A stretch of 64,000 nucleotides of DNA from positions 1,992,501-2,056,500 of the forward strand of contig NC_084671.1 in NCBI RefSeq assembly GCF_028389875.1, given 5' to 3'. This document shows, one piece after another, positions 11,701 to 24,853 of the stretch (position 1 is the first letter of the stretch; each line of letters starts with the position of its first letter). The notes under the pieces were generated by a model that saw only the letters and a list, made by a program, of their open reading frames with translations, did not search any database and had not been told where the DNA came from. Origin of the DNA: Rhea pennata. Taxonomy: Eukaryota; Chordata; Aves; Rheiformes; Rheidae. The position numbers and the translations under genes were made by a program.

Positions 11701-14700
11701 CTCTGCTTCCCGGCCAGGTGCACCTCCACGTAGCCACTGAGCTCAAGTGTGTACGGGCCCTGAGCTCCCGATCACCTGAGCATTTACCTTTCCCACGCTC
11801 GTGCTAGACAAAGGCTTGAGCCAGATTGTTTTGTTCACGATATTCTGTCATGCCCATTGCTGAGTAAGGAAGGAAAATCTCATTAAGTTTGTAGCTAGCT
11901 GGCTGAATCCTGCCTAGCAAGGCTGCCGGTCACAGTTTCACAGTAGGTTGATCTGCAGCTACAGAGCTGCCTGGTCGCTCTTTCCTTATTTTAAAAGTGG
12001 TTTCCCAGCTCACAGTCCGTAAGACAGAAGGAGAGATACACTGCACTCTGTTTTGCACAGCGTCTTGGTTATTGCCCAGAGTGAATGGGCCTGGGGTGCA
12101 TGCTACCATTCATGTTTACCCTCAGTGAGGAAAAAAGTAGGCTAGAGAGCACTGTTTGCCAAGACTGGTATCTCATTTTGATACACTATGTAAGGATTTT
12201 ACTAAGAGTGGAATTTGGAAGCTATGGCTACTCCTGTCTTCCTGTTTGATCTCTGCTTCTTTCATCCAAGCCACAGTGCCAGTACGTGATGCATGAGATA
12301 GGGTGGAGACTCCCTGAGCTCCGTTTCTGCTGATACTGAAAAGTTCTTCTAGTTCTGTTACTTACTGTAGCTATGGCTACAGATAAATATTTTGTGTGTG
12401 GGCATCTCTGGTGTTGGTTAAGCAAAACAAACTCCAAGTGTTTAAATTGTCATAGCAGGTCGGATGTGCATGTGCATGTGTACCCAGAGGGAGATAAGAA
12501 GATCTGTGAGGTGAAGGGTTCCAGATTAGCCGTAGCTGAGTAGTGAAATTATGAAGCTTCTGTCTTTTGCTTCTTTTGCTTCTTTTATTTCCTTCCAGCA
12601 TAGCAAAGATTGTGCAGTTAAACAGGATTAGTGCACATAGGTTACTTCTTCAAACTTCATTGGTCAGACAGAAGTTATTTCCTTTTATTCCTCTCCCTGT
12701 TAGTGCACCTTAAGTCACCACCTTCTGCATTCTGCAACAGAGCTTCCTCAGCAGGATTGTCAGATCACACACATGCGTCCATGCACACACGCATCTTTAC
12801 AGGGCCAAACAGTAGGATTCCGGCTCAGATGAAACAGGGAGCATGTGAGAGCCCTGCTGGAGCCCATACCTTGGTCGTTGCTGAAGCCCATGCTGGAACT
12901 GAGGCAGGCGGCCCAGGCTGAAACTTCTGAATGATATATAGATAAGCAGAGGACATTTACCACTGCAACATATTATTGGGAGAAATCACTAATGATCAGA
13001 CTATCTGGTAGTCCTTCTGTGAGGAAACCTGGGAGGATCCTCCGAGGAATATGGAAACAGGCCAGACAAAGGTACGAATAGACTGTGGCATGTGATGGGT
13101 GATGCAGAGCAGCAGGAAAGGGTCGGTGCAGTGTTCTTAGCTAGCAGCCACTGAAGGCATAAAGAGGATAAACTCTGTTTTGCAGCCACCAGAAGTATCA
13201 TAAGATTAATTCATGTCTTCAGCTGTAAGATGAGTTTGGATTGTGGTGTGAAACAAAACCAGAGGTTGCACCCAAGGCCTCTGGCTTTAGTTCCTGAATT
13301 GAATTTAACTTGAGGTTTTTTCTGGCAAAACTCCCACTGAGCAGAGGTTTTGGCTCCAAGCCATTTGGTGTCTGCATACCTGTGAAGATCTGAGCAATGC
13401 CGAAAATAGTGTCAGACTGCATTCCTTGGCACATCACGTCGCGGTATCAGACGCTGGTGGGCAAGAAGCTTGTGGCTGCCTTGCTCCCACTTTTGCTCTT
13501 CTTTCTTCCTGATCTGTCGTGACCTCAAGGGCATATTTGTAATGTCAGAGTCGCTTCGTTTTATGGGATCGTTTGATGGGTATGCAAGGCCAGTGGATAT
13601 TTCCAGCTTCTTCACATTCAGCAATCTTTTCTCCTCCTTGCATCACATGCCGTAATGAAGCATTGTTGGTTTTCTTCTGGCTATGGTCAAGGAATCACAG
13701 CTTTGCAGTAAAATGTCAGTTTGAGGTTTTGCCTTAAAGTCACAGAAAATTGATAACTTTTTAAAAGCAGGCTGCAGGAATACCTAACGCACATCCTCCC
13801 CTAGAATTCTTATTCTCATTCATTTTTGTGAGGTGACTGCAAGGTGTTGGTAGGGTGTGGTGTGGGTGCTTTTGTAGCTGTCTTCCTTCCTGTTTGCCCA
13901 ACGGTCATTATCAGATTCATGTGAGTTAGCACAGCTGTAACTGCCTTTTCATCCCATTATGCATATGCTAAAGGACAAGTGTTGATCTTTTCTTGAAGGC
14001 ACAGAGAAGAAATTCTGTTCTCAGCCCTCCTTCAGGCTTACTGGGGACAGGCTCAAACCCAGTAACTTCAGTGCGCTTTGGATCAGGCTTTGTGTATGTG
14101 TATTTGTGAGTATTGATTTTTCCTGTCTATGAAAAGAGCATGCTGTCTCTCCAGAAGAAATACTTTGAGGCCATTTTTGGTGATGTTTTTCAAAGTACCT
14201 GCCGTGTAGGGATCATAGAGGGTTATTGCCTTTTGTTCAAATGGCTTGAAACCATTTGCTCATTCAGAGCAATGCATCCAGCTGTTACATGAGAATATCC
14301 AGTTTTTCACATCATCTCAACCCACATCTTTATTTTACAGGGCCAAGATTTTCCAATAGAGCCCAAATATCTGCAACTGAAATTGCTTGACTGTAGTTTC
14401 ATGCATGCAGATTTTCAGGCTGTTCTGAGCATGCAAAATCTAGGTTAATGTGCCAAGATTAATGGGAACCCTCTTCGTGTGCTGAATGTAGTTTCAGTGA
14501 GCACACCTCTCACCCCCTACAAAGACGGGACCTTAAGGATGCTCTTCTTAGAGGTAATAAACTAGCCAGCTCCACTTCTGGACTTGGATTGTGGCACATT
14601 GGACAGGTAGCCATTTGGTCACTGTAATATAGGAAAAGAAGAAAAAAGTCACATATAAGAAAATAAATATTTAGTGTCATACCTTGGTGATGACCCCTGC

Positions 14701-17700
14701 AGTGATACAGTGTCAGTGCAAGGCAGAAACAAGGAAGCTGTGGCTGCTACGAGGTGCATTCCCCTTTGCTTTCTGCTGACTTGCACAGCACAAATTCAGG
14801 TCACACTACTGTAAAGCAGTACATGGGGCTGTTTTCCTTGTCTCTTCTGCTTAACGAATAAATAAATATCTGAGTCCTGCGAAAGGGATGGGGCTAGAAG
14901 GTGTTGTTTCCAGGTGACTGATTTTACACATTCTATTGCCCTCGTCCCTCCGTATGCCCCCTCGCCTCCAAGCAGCTTTCTCACCAGATATGAAGACTGA
15001 TGGTGCCTTATGTCAAAGATGCAAGTGTTATCCTGCTAATGTCACTGTTGAGATGACAGAGACTGTTAAGATCCAAATCAGAATTTCTCCGAAATCTGCC
15101 TCTGCCCACTGGACTCAGCAATTGTCCAAAGTGTAGTAGCCAGGGCATAAAGGACCTTTATTTTGTGGCTTTTCTCACTTATGCCTAGGTCATATGAAAA
15201 AGGCACGGGAAAATGCCTGTTTTCTGGAGACTTTCTGGCATCTCAAACACTGTTGACAAAGGGCAGCAATGAATGCCTGCTTGGGTTCAGTCCCGACCCT
15301 GAGAGGGAGGTTGGAGAGAGGTTTACGTGCCGTCAGAAGAAACGTCCACAGAGTGCTGCCAGACTCTGTTTCCTCATCATTTATAACAGACTATGTAGGG
15401 ATAGCAGTTCAGGCTTCTGATTTGTTTGTTTATTTATTTATTTTTGATTTTTTGGATTTAGTTAAGTATCAAATGGTTAAAATTTGTGCTACAACACCAT
15501 ATGAGCCTTGTTACTTCATCTTGCTGATTTAGAGCTTGTCCGGGTGTGTCTGCAAGAGCCACAAACTGAAGACGGTTTGTGCGTGGTGCCTTTGTGAGAT
15601 GTGTCAGTGTAGGGGGTAGGACCTTGGCCACTTCTCCAAGTGCTAGGCACCCTGCCTTCTTTTATCCATAGTGGGAGGTATCTGAAGATCAAAAGTATTC
15701 AGATACTATGGTGACAGGCACAGAATAAAAACTTACAGTGATAAACATCAAGGAAAATGCGGAATAATTCAGGGTGGTCCATGACAGGAGTAATGGGATG
15801 ACATTTAGCAAAGGAAAGTTTCAGTGCACTACAAAGGAAAATGTCCTAATGTCCATGGAAGAGTCTCTGAGGGGGAGTGGTGGAGCCCCTTTGCTTTGAG
15901 TCATTTCAAAGTGGACAGGAAAAAAGCTATGGAAAATGTACTGTCAGGAACAACTCCACACTGGCAGGAGTTGATGAACTGTATGACCTAAATGGTATTT
16001 TCCATCTCCCTATTTATGCGACATGGAAAGTGATTTATTTTGGCCTAACATCATTTTACTATAATGAATAATACCCAGCTGGCAAGTACATGATTTGAAC
16101 TTCGGGTAAAGAGTCCTTTTTATCTAATTATTGCATAGGGACTAAGAGAGGAATCTTAAGATCCATTGAAAGTACAGCAGATTTTCCTTTGCAGATGGGT
16201 TGGATTGAGAGTCAGGCTTTCTGTTGTGCTCAGATGTCCTTGTCAGTGAACCTACATTCAAGCTGCTGAGAGATCAAACAAAGAAAAGCATTAATAGCAT
16301 GTGGATTACCCTCTCTTGATAGATGAGATCACCTTTTTCCATGTCCAGCTTAGAAATGCTTAATTGGCATCAGAAAATGTGCATGAAATATACCCCAATG
16401 CTGTATGTTATAAATTTCTCCTATTCTGCTAAAACTGCATGTAGTGCTCAGGGTTGATGCTAGGGTAGCTCTATGGGGTGGTGCTGCAAGTAGCTCTATG
16501 GGGTGGTGCTGCAGTGGCGTAATTCTCGGATGCGTGTGCTCCTGTATGACCACACATGGGGTGTTATTACACTTACGTCCGCTCCGAGCGGTAGGAGCTC
16601 CAGAGAAGCCTGAAGCTGACCCTGCCATGTGTATGCTAGTTTTCACGAATCATTGGCTTTTATGGAAATCCATTTAAACATCCATTTATCCAGCTGTTTC
16701 CTGTGTATGTGAAGCATTGTGTTAGCTGCAATATTTGTTGTAAGTTGCCAGGACTGAATGGCCCTTTTAATCATCATAAAGTTTTGAACAAAGAATCACG
16801 TGTGCATTTTGGGAAAACTACCCAAAAAAGAATCATCAGCAACAACTGAAAATTTTCCAGAAAGAGGTCAGACATTGAGTGTGATTTACATGGGTGTAAC
16901 CAAGTAGCAGTATTGCCTCAGTGCTTTCATAGATTGCCAGTTGCCAACTTAATTATGTTTGCTGATGTCTTTTTGGTTTTGGTTTTTGTAGATTCTTTCT
17001 AAATATAACGGTAGCTCCTCATTAGAGGGTAATAGAAGCAGTTACCAGAGCTAGAATGAGACTGTAATTTTGTCTGCTAAAACTGTATATAGCAAGTAAT
17101 CTGGTTTCTAATTTCTGTGCTTTAAAGCAAAAGAATAGAAGATTGCTTTAGAAGATCAGACTTTTCTGTGAATTTGTATTCACAGAAATTTGTAGGAATA
17201 CTTTCCTCTGGCTATCTTCGGGCAAGATATTCCGAAGCTGTTGTGTTAGGGCTGCATACACCTTATAAAGAAACATTCCTTTGCCCAAAAACTTCATCTA
17301 AGAATATTAACCATATGTAAGCCTGACTACCAGAGTGCACTTCCTATGCATTAGCTGCAGTAATTGAAATGTTGAAATAAAAGGGATGGGTAGAGTCACT
17401 CATGCAGTAGAGGGTTTATGCAGAAGGTCGCAGAACAGATCACATTCTACATAATGAACATTAAATCTACGGAAAAGACTGAAAAGCCAGAACTATAAGT
17501 AATAGGAGAGAGTAGAGCTTTAACAGGTCCCTTAAAGAGAAGAGGTTGTGTTAAACACTCCATGGAGAGTACTATAGAAAGCAGACCACACCGCAGACCA
17601 CAAAAATCTCCGGTGATCCCTCTTAGCTTGACCTGGGGAAAATTATTACCAGATTTTATGTCTCATGATCACAGTAACCCTGGGAGTGTGAGCATGAAAC

Positions 17701-20700
17701 AGTGGTCACGGACTGGCACTTCTCATCCAGTACCCTGTCTTTACCTGTGGACAATCTCAGATGCTTCAGATGAAGGTGGAAATTAATTTATGGGTTGGGA
17801 ATGTCTTTTGAAGCAACACATCTAGGGTGAAAATTCATTCCTGACCAATCCAATTAACAAACAACGATCAAATCTCCTTCTCAGCACCCTCTCCCTTCTC
17901 TCTGCCTACAACTCAGCCGTACAAAAGGTCTAGATCACATTTCTAACATCAGCATCACTCCTTCCTTCTTACACAGTCCATGCCTTAAATTTATCCAACT
18001 TCATCATAAGCCAATTTGTGGGAGAAATAGTGGGATGTAGATAGTCTGCTAGCTTGCATAGCAAAAGAGTCTGAAGTCAGGTCATTTCGCAAATCAAGCT
18101 CTCCAGGATCTAGTGTGGCATTAAGTAATTTTCATTTTTACCTGATTCTCCTGCATTAGGAAGTATGTTCAAACTTACTCACATGTATACATACGTCCTT
18201 GCTGGACTCCCCACATTCCATTTTCTGTCACTTTCTTTTTATTATCTTGGTAAAACTGAGACTGATTTACCCACTTGGTCTTCTTTCTATGTATGTTCTT
18301 ATGTTGTTCATCTTCAGTACTTCCAGAGGCTTGAGCTCTGGAATGACGACGTTTTTCCCAGCTGCGAGAGACTCTGCCTTTGAAAGGACCTTTTGTTATT
18401 AATTTGCCATGATTTGGCTTAGGCAGCCTTCAGGACATCGTGCAAAAGCAGCTCATTTGGTTTAATTTTCATCAGTTGTCTACAAGCAGTGTAGTCCCAG
18501 GGACTGACTGTCAAATCATATATGCCTTAAGTGGTGTTCATGTTGTTAATATAGTCTGCTATGGGTTAGTTATATGGTTTGTGGACAATATGTATCAAAA
18601 CTGATGGCCTAAACCTGGATATCTCGGTATCTCAACATCTACATAAAAGGCCTACAAAGTGTCTGCAAGCCTTGGAGATGTCAGTGTGAAGGCCCAGCAC
18701 TTCTGGAACGCAAGCACAATGCAAGTGGTGAATATGGATGCAAGCATCAAGTCTCGTATATATAAAGACTGAGAATGGTAGCTTACCTCTACCACTTTCA
18801 TGTAATGTAATCTATCATACATTATAAAGATACCAAGAGATGGGGAAAATATTATTTTTAATTATTTTGGAACATTCTTTTTTAAAAAAAATCAGTATGA
18901 ATTAGTAATCTTGGTATTTTTACCTGTGGGTTTTGAAGAGTTGCATCACTGGCCTATAGGCAATACCAGCTGCACCTTGTTCAGACTGATGGTGTGGTGA
19001 GGTTTACTGCCTTGTTGCTGGGGATTTTCGAGCAGTGATATATAAAGACTTCAGTCTGGAGAATACGCATCTTACCCACACTCTTGCCAGTACCCGAGCT
19101 ATACAAATATGACAAAGATACTTTATCTGCCTTACATGCCACCTCTGTAGAGAGGCCCAGAGGGCTGTAGGAACCTTACAGTGATCAGTTTGAAAGGCCA
19201 AACAGAGCATTGCCTCCAAGCTTCTGTGCTGGGAATGGGAATTTCAAAAGAAGAATCAGGGCTGGAGAAACAGAACATGATTAATTTAAAATCAGAGGGG
19301 TTGTACTCCTCTTTCCACTTGAATTCATCTTTGTGTCTAAGGAATAAGTTTCTGTGTGTGGAAAGAAAGCCTAAAGGCTGATCAAATATCTTGACACTGC
19401 TAGCTTCCTGGTGCAGTGTGGTGAGGAACATATGAGAAAACTTAATGAAGCTCTTGTGATCGTGTGGATCATACAAATTATTCTCAAGCATAGGGCTTGT
19501 GATTTTTACCCCCTTGTATTATACCAATGCACTTCTATGTTTAAATTCCAGAGGTGCTAAGAGTCTGCAATCTCTTTTTGGCCTTACAAGATGAAACCGT
19601 TCAATACAAAGGCTGAGGCTCCAGGTTACTTCCCTAGAAATGTATGTAAGGACAAGGGATGAGACAAGAAGTAACCTGAAAGCATTTGATCTGAGCCAAA
19701 AGTAGATTTTTCAAGCAGCTCCCTCAAGGGCTCAAGAAATGACAGAGCTCCTGGAGAGATCTGCTTTCCCATAGAACAAATTTGCTCATTCCATACCATT
19801 TCATTTCATAAACTTTAAGCACAAGAATAAGGAATTAGAAATTTCCATTTGAAAAGCAGTCTTTGGAACCCTGCCGTCTTTGTACTTAAAAAGATGTAAC
19901 AGCTCTTCCTTCTTCCTTCAACTTTGCGAGCCGGCTCACCCCCCTTATCAACCAGGGCTTTGTAGCTGATGACTTTAGCATCCTGTAAAGCCACGTAGGT
20001 ACTGGGAACAGCAGTGCAGCCTTTTGGCAAGTGTACGCACTCCGCCAAGTCCTGTCACACACTGTTGCTCTAGTAATTAGAAGTCTCCTCAGCTTCACAG
20101 AGATCATTGACCTGAGGGCATTTTCCAGAGGCAAAAGCAGTTAGCTGAATCCAGGTGCTAATTGTCGCATGAAGAACTGTTACCCACTGCTCAATAATGA
20201 CAGCTGCCCTTTCTGAGTGCGTTAAAACAGCGGAGAAGATTAAAATGTCCAAAATTAATTTTGCCTCCAGAAAATGCCATCAGGTCAATGATCTCATTTA
20301 TACTGATAAAAGAAAGGTGAAACTCCACATAAGCCTACACAAGACTACTGTGAACATGATCAGTCAGGCCCAAACTGTGCTGTTAGAGCGATGCAGTGCA
20401 AACATGGGCACCTCGTCTGGGGAAGCCCCAGTGGTCTGGTGCATATGGGCACTACAGCACTTCCTGGGACGTGGAAGGGCCCCTATTTCCAAGATTTCAG
20501 TGCTGATGAATAAGTATGTTTGAGACTGACTATTGATTCCCCTTTCCCTAGATGTGGTAAGAACATGACCAGCACTTCCCCATCCTGGCTGGAGGCCTTG
20601 GCAAGAAGGAAAACCCGAGTGACAGCTTGCATTTTCGATTCTGCTCCACACGAAAAGCACCTGTGGTATGTGCCTGCCATTCCAGCTCACATGAGTCACC

Positions 20701-22373
20701 ACATTTCAAAACATGCATTTTAAGACTTTATGTAGCTTGAATCTTACTCAGGAAAGGAAGCTGAGAAGACAGTTTCCTGCCACTCAGCTTTGCTTTCATT
20801 TTATTGATGTGGAATTTCTTATATCATTTCCTGCATGATATGATATCAACACCTGTTTTTACTTCATATTTTTTTTACGATGAGAATTTTACTTGCAACC
20901 ACCCTGACCATATTCACATGTCACTATATGTTGCCCCATCCTCTCTTTGGCCAATCCCCTTATTAAGAAGGGGATCCCAAACCTTTTTGTCCTTGTCTCG
21001 GACTGAGAATCTTCCTCCTAGCGCAAATCTGGATAGTCAGACTTTGTATGGAGGAAGTGTAAAGAGGCAAACATCTTCTTCTCATGAATCTAGGAGGAGA
21101 AAGTATTTTGCTATGGATATTGCTATGTCTTGTTTTGGTGACTGCACTGAAATGGTAGTCCCTGCTGAGGTGACTAACTTTTAGGCCTACTAGAGCAAAG
21201 ACAGACTATTGTCCCTACTTCAGAATAATTTACACATCAGCACCAGCAGGCCAACATAGAGACATGTACTGTAGCGTGGCCAAGCAGCTTGGTTGGCTGT
21301 TCATCATTTAGCTCAACATCTGCGTGGAACATATCAGTGTTATACTATGACTTCTCATGGAACAAGCTATGCCAGAGGTCATTGCAGTGATGAAGGGTGG
21401 CCCTGAAGGGTTCACCCCTGCCTCAGCTCCTGGTGAGAAGGGTTGACTTCAGTGAGAATTGATGGTACTAGCCATTTCTGGGAAAATGCAGGTCAGTCAG
21501 TCATATGCATCCAGTCCCTTAGTCACAGGGGTGTCTGCTCTTGGCTGAAGTGACTCTTACATGTTCACACCAAGAGCTTGCGGCAGAGCTGGGGTGAGAA
21601 TCAAGGTGCATGAACACTCAGGCTTGCCACAGATTCAGCCTTTCATGTGTGACGATGGAGCACTGCAATTCAGCTGGCTGGCAGAGTGCCCCGGGAGACA
21701 CTGAGTCATAGGTCCTGGTGGCCAAAGTTTTTGTTACCTGACAGAACAAATCTGGGACAACGGATGCAATGCAAGCTCATCTGATACTGCCACAGACCTT
21801 CGTATTACCTTGAGGGTGAAAAGTGTAGATGATTTCTCTGCAAAGACAGCCAGCTGCAGGCAGAAAGATCATTCCCTACTAGTATTTGGATACCGAACCC
21901 TGCAGCACTTCACAGTGCAAGTATATAGATACATCAGCAAGTGAAGGTGATGATGAAGAGACTAGAAAGTGGTTTTCATTCCTTCAGAAACACTCAAAAA
22001 AGAAAGACCTTATCACTGGATTTTAAGCAAGATTCTCTGAAAAATTATTCTGTTAACATCCAAGCAGTTATTAGCAACCCTCTCTTCATTTGTAACACAG
22101 GAGCCAAAAATGTTTGCATCTCACTCCCAATGCTAGGGACCTAAATTCTGATTTAGTTACCTAAAATAAAGTAACTAGTTTTCAGACATTCATTCATTAC
22201 AAATCTCAGTGAAATCATTGAAAGCTACAGCTACTTGACATTTCTGAAAATCAGACCACTTTATTTAAGTATATAAATATGGATTAAGAAGTCTTTACTT
22301 CAGTCAGCCAAGTTTGAAAATCTGCCCGGGTCATTTGGGCTGCTGCTTTCTCTTCAGATACTGAACTGCTACA
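5779..22373. other. Intergenic DNA without recognisable genes
   Basis: About 16.6 kb hold only short chance open frames and the 25-bp duplication at 16465. A TTTA-rich stretch lies near 15421-15446. I see an acceptor-like CCACATCTTTATTTTACAG ending at 14340 followed by 35 open codons, but no donor. No interspersed repeat is recognisable. Confidence 0.65.
16465..16514. repeat. 25-bp tandem duplication
   Basis: GTAGCTCTATGGGGTGGTGC plus the next five bases is repeated head to tail, 16465-16489 and 16490-16514, with one mismatch at the last base. Confidence 0.93.
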
Positions 22374-22452
22374 GGCACATTTCTGAATAGGACTAATTGT
22401 AGCTAGTTCTCCAGCCCATGCTGTGGGCACATTTCTGAATAGACCTAATTGT
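22374..22452. repeat. 27-bp direct repeat, 52-bp spacing
   Basis: GGCACATTTCTGAATAG plus the following 10 bases at 22374-22400 recurs at 22426-22452 with two mismatches. It lies just upstream of the 130-bp tandem duplication, so the locus has duplicated locally more than once. Confidence 0.85.
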
Positions 22453-22560
22453 GCTCATTTTAAAGCTACAACTGACTTCAGGATAAATCCTGTGAGTAAT
22501 CAGGCATGCGCAATACTGGATATTACTGTCATGGTTTACAGGCATGTGGCCCCAGAAAGC

Positions 22561-22820
22561 GAGGATATTTAGAAACATCAAACTGCTAAAAGATAGCTGC
22601 AATGCTTGGAAAATCATCTGTGCGGTTTAGGAACTGAACTCCCATCCTCTTCAATGGGAGTTAAGTGCAAATAAGTAAATTACTTTTGGCGAGGATATTT
22701 AGAAACATCAAACTGCTAAGAGATAGCTGCAATGCTTGGAAAATCATCTGTGCGGTTTAGGAACTGAACTCCCATCCTCTTCAATGGGAGTTAAGTGCAA
22801 ATAAGTAAATTACTTTTGGC
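22561..22820. repeat. 130-bp tandem duplication
   Basis: Bases 22561-22690 are repeated directly as 22691-22820 with only one mismatch (A at 22590 against G at 22720). The near identity implies a recent duplication, or an assembly artefact. Each copy carries a hairpin with 13-base arms and one internal mismatch (first copy arms 22633-22645 and 22654-22666, 8-nt loop). Confidence 0.97.
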
Positions 22821-22855
22821 ACAGATCCTGAAAGAGATTTAGACACTCACTTCTT
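22620..22855. mobile_element. Remnant of an old palindromic interspersed repeat
   Basis: Phrases such as CTCCCATCCTCTTCAATGGG and CACAGATCCTGAAAGAGAT resemble a palindromic MITE-like repeat with motifs of the type CTCCCAT..ATGGGAGTTA and AGATCCTxAAAG that I remember from reptile and bird genomes. The match is from memory and no family name is claimed. The 130-bp duplication lies within it. Confidence 0.4.
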
Positions 22856-24147
22856 GAAATACTTTTTTTGCCAATCCAGGGCCTAACTCTTTCTGAAACC
22901 AAGGGCAGTAGCTGTCTAACGAACTCGGATGCTTTTGAAAAACCCAGCAGCTTCCTAAATTCTCTTGAAAAGAGGTCTTAAGTTCCCTGTACTCGATTTT
23001 ACGTATGACAGGGCAAAGAATGAAGAGTTCACTTTGGATCAGGCTCAGAGTCCAACACTGCTTCGGGGAGATGCGCAACATCCTGTATATACGGGTTAAA
23101 AAGGAGGCAGCTGACTTGGTGTCATATGTTACTTGGAAGTACAAGTCCAACACAACACCCACACAGGCTGCCTCTGATTTTTATAGATGCGCACAGTGCT
23201 TGCTGCCCTTGGAACCTGCCAGCTGGGAGGAGCGCAGACCTTCCTGGCTCCAGGACACTGCTTGCCTAGCCCTTTTCTTTCCTAACACAAGCTTCTGTTG
23301 GATTTTTTTTTTTTTTTAATTTGGGGGAAATTTGAAAAGACTGAATAGGAATTATGTTTCCTGACATGGTTCTCTTTCCTAAGGAGTGCTGACAAAATCT
23401 ATTTGCAAGGTCAATGCCGGCCTTCATCTGAGGCCAACTCACTACTTGGCTCAAAAGTATGTATGTGGGGAGAAGGAGGAAGGATGGTTGGTTCTGTCTT
23501 TTTGTTTTTAACTCTGGTATCAGTGTCATTAGTTCTGCTGTTGCTAGGGGAACCCACCAGTAGTTATAAAACAAAAAAAAAAGCCTAGAGTCATGTTGTG
23601 TCAATTAATGTAACCAGACATATTTCCTCAAATAAGAACCATATGCTAGAGATAACATCTTTGTTTGTTGCTTGCGGTTTCCTTGATGGCAAACTACTGT
23701 GCTGTAATCCTTTATTGTCCAACTAGTTTATAAAATTGTCATAGATGAAAATATGAAATACCAAGAATGCTTATTTGGGGTTCTGGCTTGCCCCCAGTCA
23801 GAGACCTCCTGAGAGACTCGCCCAGGAGATTACAAGGAAGCTGAAGTACTGTCATTTGGGAGAGCAAATGTTTTATTCTCTTAAAAGAGACACATATGAT
23901 AGCACTAATACTCTTCTCCCTTCAGTTTGCTTCCCTTAAGTTATATGTCAGTCTTATATGTATTGTCAGCTCAACTGTCTTCTCAGTTCAAGGGTTAAAT
24001 TTTCAAATATATCTAATTAGACTAGATAATTCGAGGGAGGGGGGATCAGTCAGTACTGTGGTATATAAAAGCCTACTGGCTTTAAACAGCACTTCAGTTA
24101 CTAAGCCTCTAAATTACTTTTAAAATAGGGCTTAATAGCAGCTGTTA

Positions 24148-24205
24148 AAGGCAGTTAGGTACCTGACTCCCATTTAGGCTCCAAAGTCAGGTAGGCATTT
24201 TAGAA
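24148..24205. mobile_element. Possible second remnant of the same palindromic repeat
   Basis: GTTAGGTACCTGACTCCCAT is followed by an inverted partner CAAAGTCAGGTAGGCATTTT, the same arrangement of TTAGG..CCTxACTCCCAT seen in the element near 22.6-22.8 kb. It is short and diverged, so only tentative. Confidence 0.3.
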
Positions 24206-24330
24206 ACAGAAGTTGCACTGCTTTACTGCACATGTATTTGAATCTTTGCAAGCCCTTAAGTAGATTCACTTGGTTTAAGATCATTTTGCTATAGATGTAA
24301 TCTCTTGATTCCTTGTCAGTATAAGCTAAA

Positions 24331-24344
24331 TCAGTAGAGGGCAC
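24331..24344 (+). promoter_or_regulatory. CTCF-like motif
   Basis: TCAGTAGAGGGCAC matches CCASYAGRKGGCRS at 13 of 14 positions. It lies 9 kb beyond the 3' end of CCNL1, at the edge of the CpG-rich domain, in forward orientation. Motif evidence only. Confidence 0.4.
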
Positions 24345-24691
24345 ATGCCACTCAGCTACATCTGAAAACTGCCCTACTCCTCAGACTAAATCAGCTTTTA
24401 GTTTTGACAAATAGACAAAGAATCTGCTTAGCTTACTTGGATATTTGCTACAACAGCTGGGGGGAGAAACTTTTTAACACAGTGATTTGTAAGACCACAA
24501 AAATGAGCAACAGAGAGGAGAACTCTTATTTTTTACATGATTATTTTTCCACTTTGATTGTATTCCTGACAGAAGAGAACAGCAGTATCAGTCTAATAAT
24601 TCTGACTTGTTGGTCAGTCTCAGGATTTGCACACAAGCTGTGCAATAGTTAATGGATAAATGTCCTTTCTTTGATCTATGCTCTCTTACAG

Positions 24692-24853
24692 TTCTTCTGA
24701 GCCACTTTGTGCTCTGCTGTTGTGCAGCAGAATACAAGTTTTCATCCCTGCCGCTCCGTTATCCAGGGACAAGACCAGATATCCTGAGCTCTGTGTGTGC
24801 AAATGCAGTCTGGCTACGTGGCCACCTCCAAGCCATAATGCTTTGTCATCTAA
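24692..24853 (+). other. Weak candidate exon near the left edge of the CpG domain
   Basis: The acceptor TGATCTATGCTCTCTTACAG is followed by 162 nt ending TCTAAAA|GTGAGC. Two of the three frames are open throughout. No known protein family is recognised and GC content is rising here, so open frames carry little weight. Confidence 0.2.
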
